Below are positions 5,754 to 7,128 of a stretch of DNA of 7,128 bases, one piece after another. Source of the DNA: Symbiobacteriaceae bacterium (GTDB lineage Bacteria > Bacillota_E > Symbiobacteriia > Symbiobacteriales > Symbiobacteriaceae). The translations under genes were made by a program, and so were the position numbers. Under the pieces are notes generated by a model that saw only the letters and a list, made by a program, of their open reading frames with translations, ran no database searches and had not been told where the DNA came from. Every line of letters begins with the position of its first letter. The first letter of the stretch is position 1. Where the stretch lies: assembly GCA_027356675.1 (NCBI GenBank), contig DAHVXO010000288.1, positions 1 to 7,128 on the forward strand. Direction: 5' to 3'.

Positions 5754-5777
5754 TCCAGGAAAAGTCGGGAGGACCCT

Positions 5778-5807
5778 TGACGGGTGGGCTTTTCGGTGGG
5801 TATGCTA
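5778..5807 (+). promoter_or_regulatory. Sigma70-type promoter for the ferredoxin gene
   Basis: TTGACG (5778-5783) and TATGCT (5802-5807) are 18 bases apart. The -35 matches five of six consensus bases and the -10 four of six, the best box pair in the window. Transcription should start near 5814, leaving a leader of about 105 bases before the ferredoxin GTG. The ferredoxin can therefore be expressed separately from the AOR operon. Confidence 0.6.
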
Positions 5808-5813
5808 ATAAAC

Positions 5814-5902
5814 AGTTGAGATAGCCTCTGCCGAATCGCCTATGGTAACGAGTCCCACAGAGCATATGTCGGCCATGCGCTGACTGAAGTTTGCTCAACA
5901 TT
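5814..5902 (+). promoter_or_regulatory. Possibly structured 5' leader of the ferredoxin mRNA
   Basis: GTTGAG (5816-5821), right at the predicted transcript start, is complementary to CTCAAC (5894-5899), four bases before the SD. Inside, CTCTG (5827-5831) pairs with CAGAG (5859-5863). This closes most of the leader into one domain next to the ribosome-binding site. It does not match a riboswitch class I can name. Pairings were found by eye, without an energy calculation. Confidence 0.3.
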
Positions 5903-5918
5903 AAAGGAGGAAGTGCCC

Positions 5919-6206
5919 GTGGCAGTCAAGATCATCGACACCTGTATTTCCTGCGGAGCCTGTGAACCCGAGTGCCCGAACGAAGCCATTAGCGCCGGCG
6001 ATTCCATTTATGTCATCGATGCCGACAAGTGCACCGAGTGCTACGGTTTCTATGGCGAGTCCCAGTGCATCTCCGTCTGCCCGGTCGAGTGCATCATCCC
6101 CGATGAGGACCATGTCGAGACCAACGATGAGTTGCTCGCCAAGATGAACCGGCTGCACCCCGGCGTCGAACCCAAGAACATGGACTCCTGGGTCAAGCCC
6201 GGCTAA
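5919..6206 (+). CDS. 2[4Fe-4S] ferredoxin
   Basis: This is a 95-residue soluble bacterial ferredoxin. The first cluster motif is [12 protein letters not shown] (C9, C12, C15, C19). The second is C38-x2-C41-x8-C50-x3-C54-P, the long spacing found in Allochromatium/YfhL-type ferredoxins, which have low-potential clusters; Cys58 follows in PVEC. The last 35 residues form an acidic, partly helical tail ([13 protein letters not shown], then [14 protein letters not shown]). It carries single electrons and is the natural candidate acceptor for the AOR upstream, an inference from adjacency and family knowledge. I chose GTG 5919 because AAAGGAGG (5903-5910) is eight bases upstream and [15 protein letters not shown] is the usual N-terminus; the GTG at 5913 would be only two bases from the SD. 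It has its own promoter and is followed by a hairpin. Confidence 0.94.
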   Translation: MAVKIIDTCISCGACEPECPNEAISAGDSIYVIDADKCTECYGFYGESQCISVCPVECIIPDEDHVETNDELLAKMNRLHPGVEPKNMDSWVKPG

Positions 6207-6228
6207 GACCCGACATAAGTTGCCTTTT

Positions 6229-6252
6229 GAGACGGCCCATTTGGGCCGTCTC
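6229..6252 (+). terminator. Strong hairpin after the ferredoxin gene
   Basis: GAGACGGCCC (6229-6238) pairs perfectly with GGGCCGTCTC (6243-6252) around an ATTT loop, 22 bases after the ferredoxin stop. No T run follows on either strand (TTTT lies on the 5' side), so it may act as a U-tract-independent terminator or an attenuator before the GTPase gene. Confidence 0.65.
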
Positions 6253-6315
6253 TGCGCGTGTCGGTAGGGTTAGCCGCTCACCCCGTCGAATCCCTCAGCC
6301 CGAGGTGAGGCGAAC

Positions 6316-7128
6316 GTGGCACGTGAGCGACTCCCCGTTTCCATCATTACCGGGTTCCTGGGGGCGGGAAAGACCACCCTGCTTAACGCGATCCTGCGCG
6401 GGAACCATGGCCTGCGGGCCGGCGTGATCGTCAACGAGTTTGGCGAGGTGGGCATCGACGGGGACCTGGTCCTGCAATCCGACGACGAGCTGATCGAACT
6501 GAGCAACGGCTGCATCTGCTGTACGATCCGGACCGACCTGCTGGAGGCGGTCGGCCGTGTGCTGGCGCGCCGGCCCATGGTCGAGTATCTGCTCATTGAG
6601 ACCACGGGTCTGGCCGATCCGGCCCCCATCGCCCAGACTTTCATGAGCCATGGCGTGATCGACGTCTGCCACCTGGATTCCATCATCACGGTGGTGGATG
6701 CCTACAACTTTGAGCGGAATCTGGAGGCCGACCCCGCCTCCCGCGCCCAGTTGGCGTTCGGCGACCTGCTTGTGTTGAATAAGACCGACCTGGTGGATGC
6801 GGCGAAGCTAGGCGAGGTGGAGGCGGCCATCCGGTCGTTCAACGCGGATGGCCGGATCATCCGCTGCCAGAACGCTCAGGTGGATCTCCATCTCATCTTA
6901 GGGGTCGGGGCCTTCGACCCGGACCGACTGCTTTCCGACGAACAACACCTCTGCGAGGACCCCGACTGCGACAATCTCGGGCATGAGCACCACCACCATG
7001 GCGGTGGGCATCTGGACGAAATCACGTCTGTTGCCTACCGGTCCTCCCGGCCGTTTGATGCGCAGCGGCTCAACGACTTTCTCTGCCGGCTGCCCACGAA
7101 TATCTACCGGGGCAAGGGCATACTCAGA
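6316..7128 (+). CDS. CobW/COG0523-family metal-chaperone GTPase, 3' end outside window
   Basis: The gene is open to the right edge (271 residues shown; family members run about 310-400). Motifs appear in order: Walker A GFLGAGKTT (13-21); NEFGEVGIDGDL (40-51); the diagnostic CxCC metal site C66-I-C68-C69 in SNGCICCT; ETTGLADP (95-102); a Walker-B-like SIITVVDAYNF (122-132); and the guanine-specificity motif NKTD (155-158). A metal-binding segment follows, with C213 and C218 then HEHHHHGGGH (223-232). The start of the C-terminal CobW domain (TSVAYRSSRPFDAQRL, 237-252) is present. COG0523 proteins insert or traffic Zn, Co, Ni, Fe or other metals using GTP. The cargo cannot be deduced, but location beside a W/Mo and Fe-S enzyme module is suggestive. 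GTG 6316 follows GAGGTGAGG (6302-6310) at five bases. Confidence 0.92.
   Translation, partial: MARERLPVSIITGFLGAGKTTLLNAILRGNHGLRAGVIVNEFGEVGIDGDLVLQSDDELIELSNGCICCTIRTDLLEAVGRVLARRPMVEYLLIETTGLADPAPIAQTFMSHGVIDVCHLDSIITVVDAYNFERNLEADPASRAQLAFGDLLVLNKTDLVDAAKLGEVEAAIRSFNADGRIIRCQNAQVDLHLILGVGAFDPDRLLSDEQHLCEDPDCDNLGHEHHHHGGGHLDEITSVAYRSSRPFDAQRLNDFLCRLPTNIYRGKGILR

Noticed and set aside
5726..5918. Molybdenum-cofactor riboswitch upstream of the ferredoxin
   Set aside because: Tempting because of the AOR context, but I could not recognise the conserved elements of that RNA class, so only a generic structured leader is reported.
1..7128. Insertion sequence, CRISPR array, tRNA or rRNA
   Set aside because: No transposase, terminal inverted repeats, regularly spaced repeats or tRNA-like cloverleaf was seen, despite the signs of gene decay at the left.

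Overview
The window looks like a GC-rich (about 60% by eye) bacterial chromosome segment. A remnant of the bacterial lipoprotein gene lgt and strong Shine-Dalgarno (SD) sequences (AAAGGAGG, GAAGGAGGG) in front of several genes argue for a bacterium, not an archaeon. A tungsten/molybdenum aldehyde:ferredoxin oxidoreductase (AOR) and a 2[4Fe-4S] ferredoxin suggest an anaerobe or facultative anaerobe. I cannot fix the phylum from sequence alone; a Firmicutes-like or Chloroflexota-like lineage is only a guess.

Left third (1-2064), partly a gene graveyard. On the minus strand a GntR/UTRA regulator (1063-1568) carries several frameshifts and an internal loss. Its stop codon abuts the SD of an intact TauE/SafE-family exporter (280 down to 278 is the stop; start 1048). 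Directly after the exporter lies a C-terminal-only piece of lgt (98-271). On the plus strand a small three-helix membrane protein (1752-2014) is split by one frameshift. A strong bidirectional hairpin terminator (2030-2064) separates it from the next minus-strand gene.

Middle (2077-3160). An unrecognised 217-residue protein with a basic, Lys/Ala-rich tail is followed upstream by a 418-base stretch without a convincing gene. That stretch holds a perfect 12-bp palindrome, imperfect direct repeats and the terminator of the next minus-strand gene.

Right half (3158-7128), the functional core. A small FMN-binding split-barrel (PNPOx-like) protein reads left. Diverging from it is an operon of AOR, an overlapping MoaD/ThiS-like beta-grasp protein whose Gly-Gly is followed by seven extra residues, and possibly a 13-residue Cys-containing peptide coupled by an ATGA overlap. 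A separate sigma70-like promoter with a structured leader precedes the ferredoxin, the likely electron partner of the AOR. After a hairpin comes a COG0523/CobW-family metal-chaperone GTPase that runs off the right edge. Together these suggest a redox module: AOR for chemistry, MoaD-like protein for pterin dithiolene sulfur, ferredoxin for electrons, and perhaps CobW-type GTPase for metal supply. The last link is inference from proximity only.
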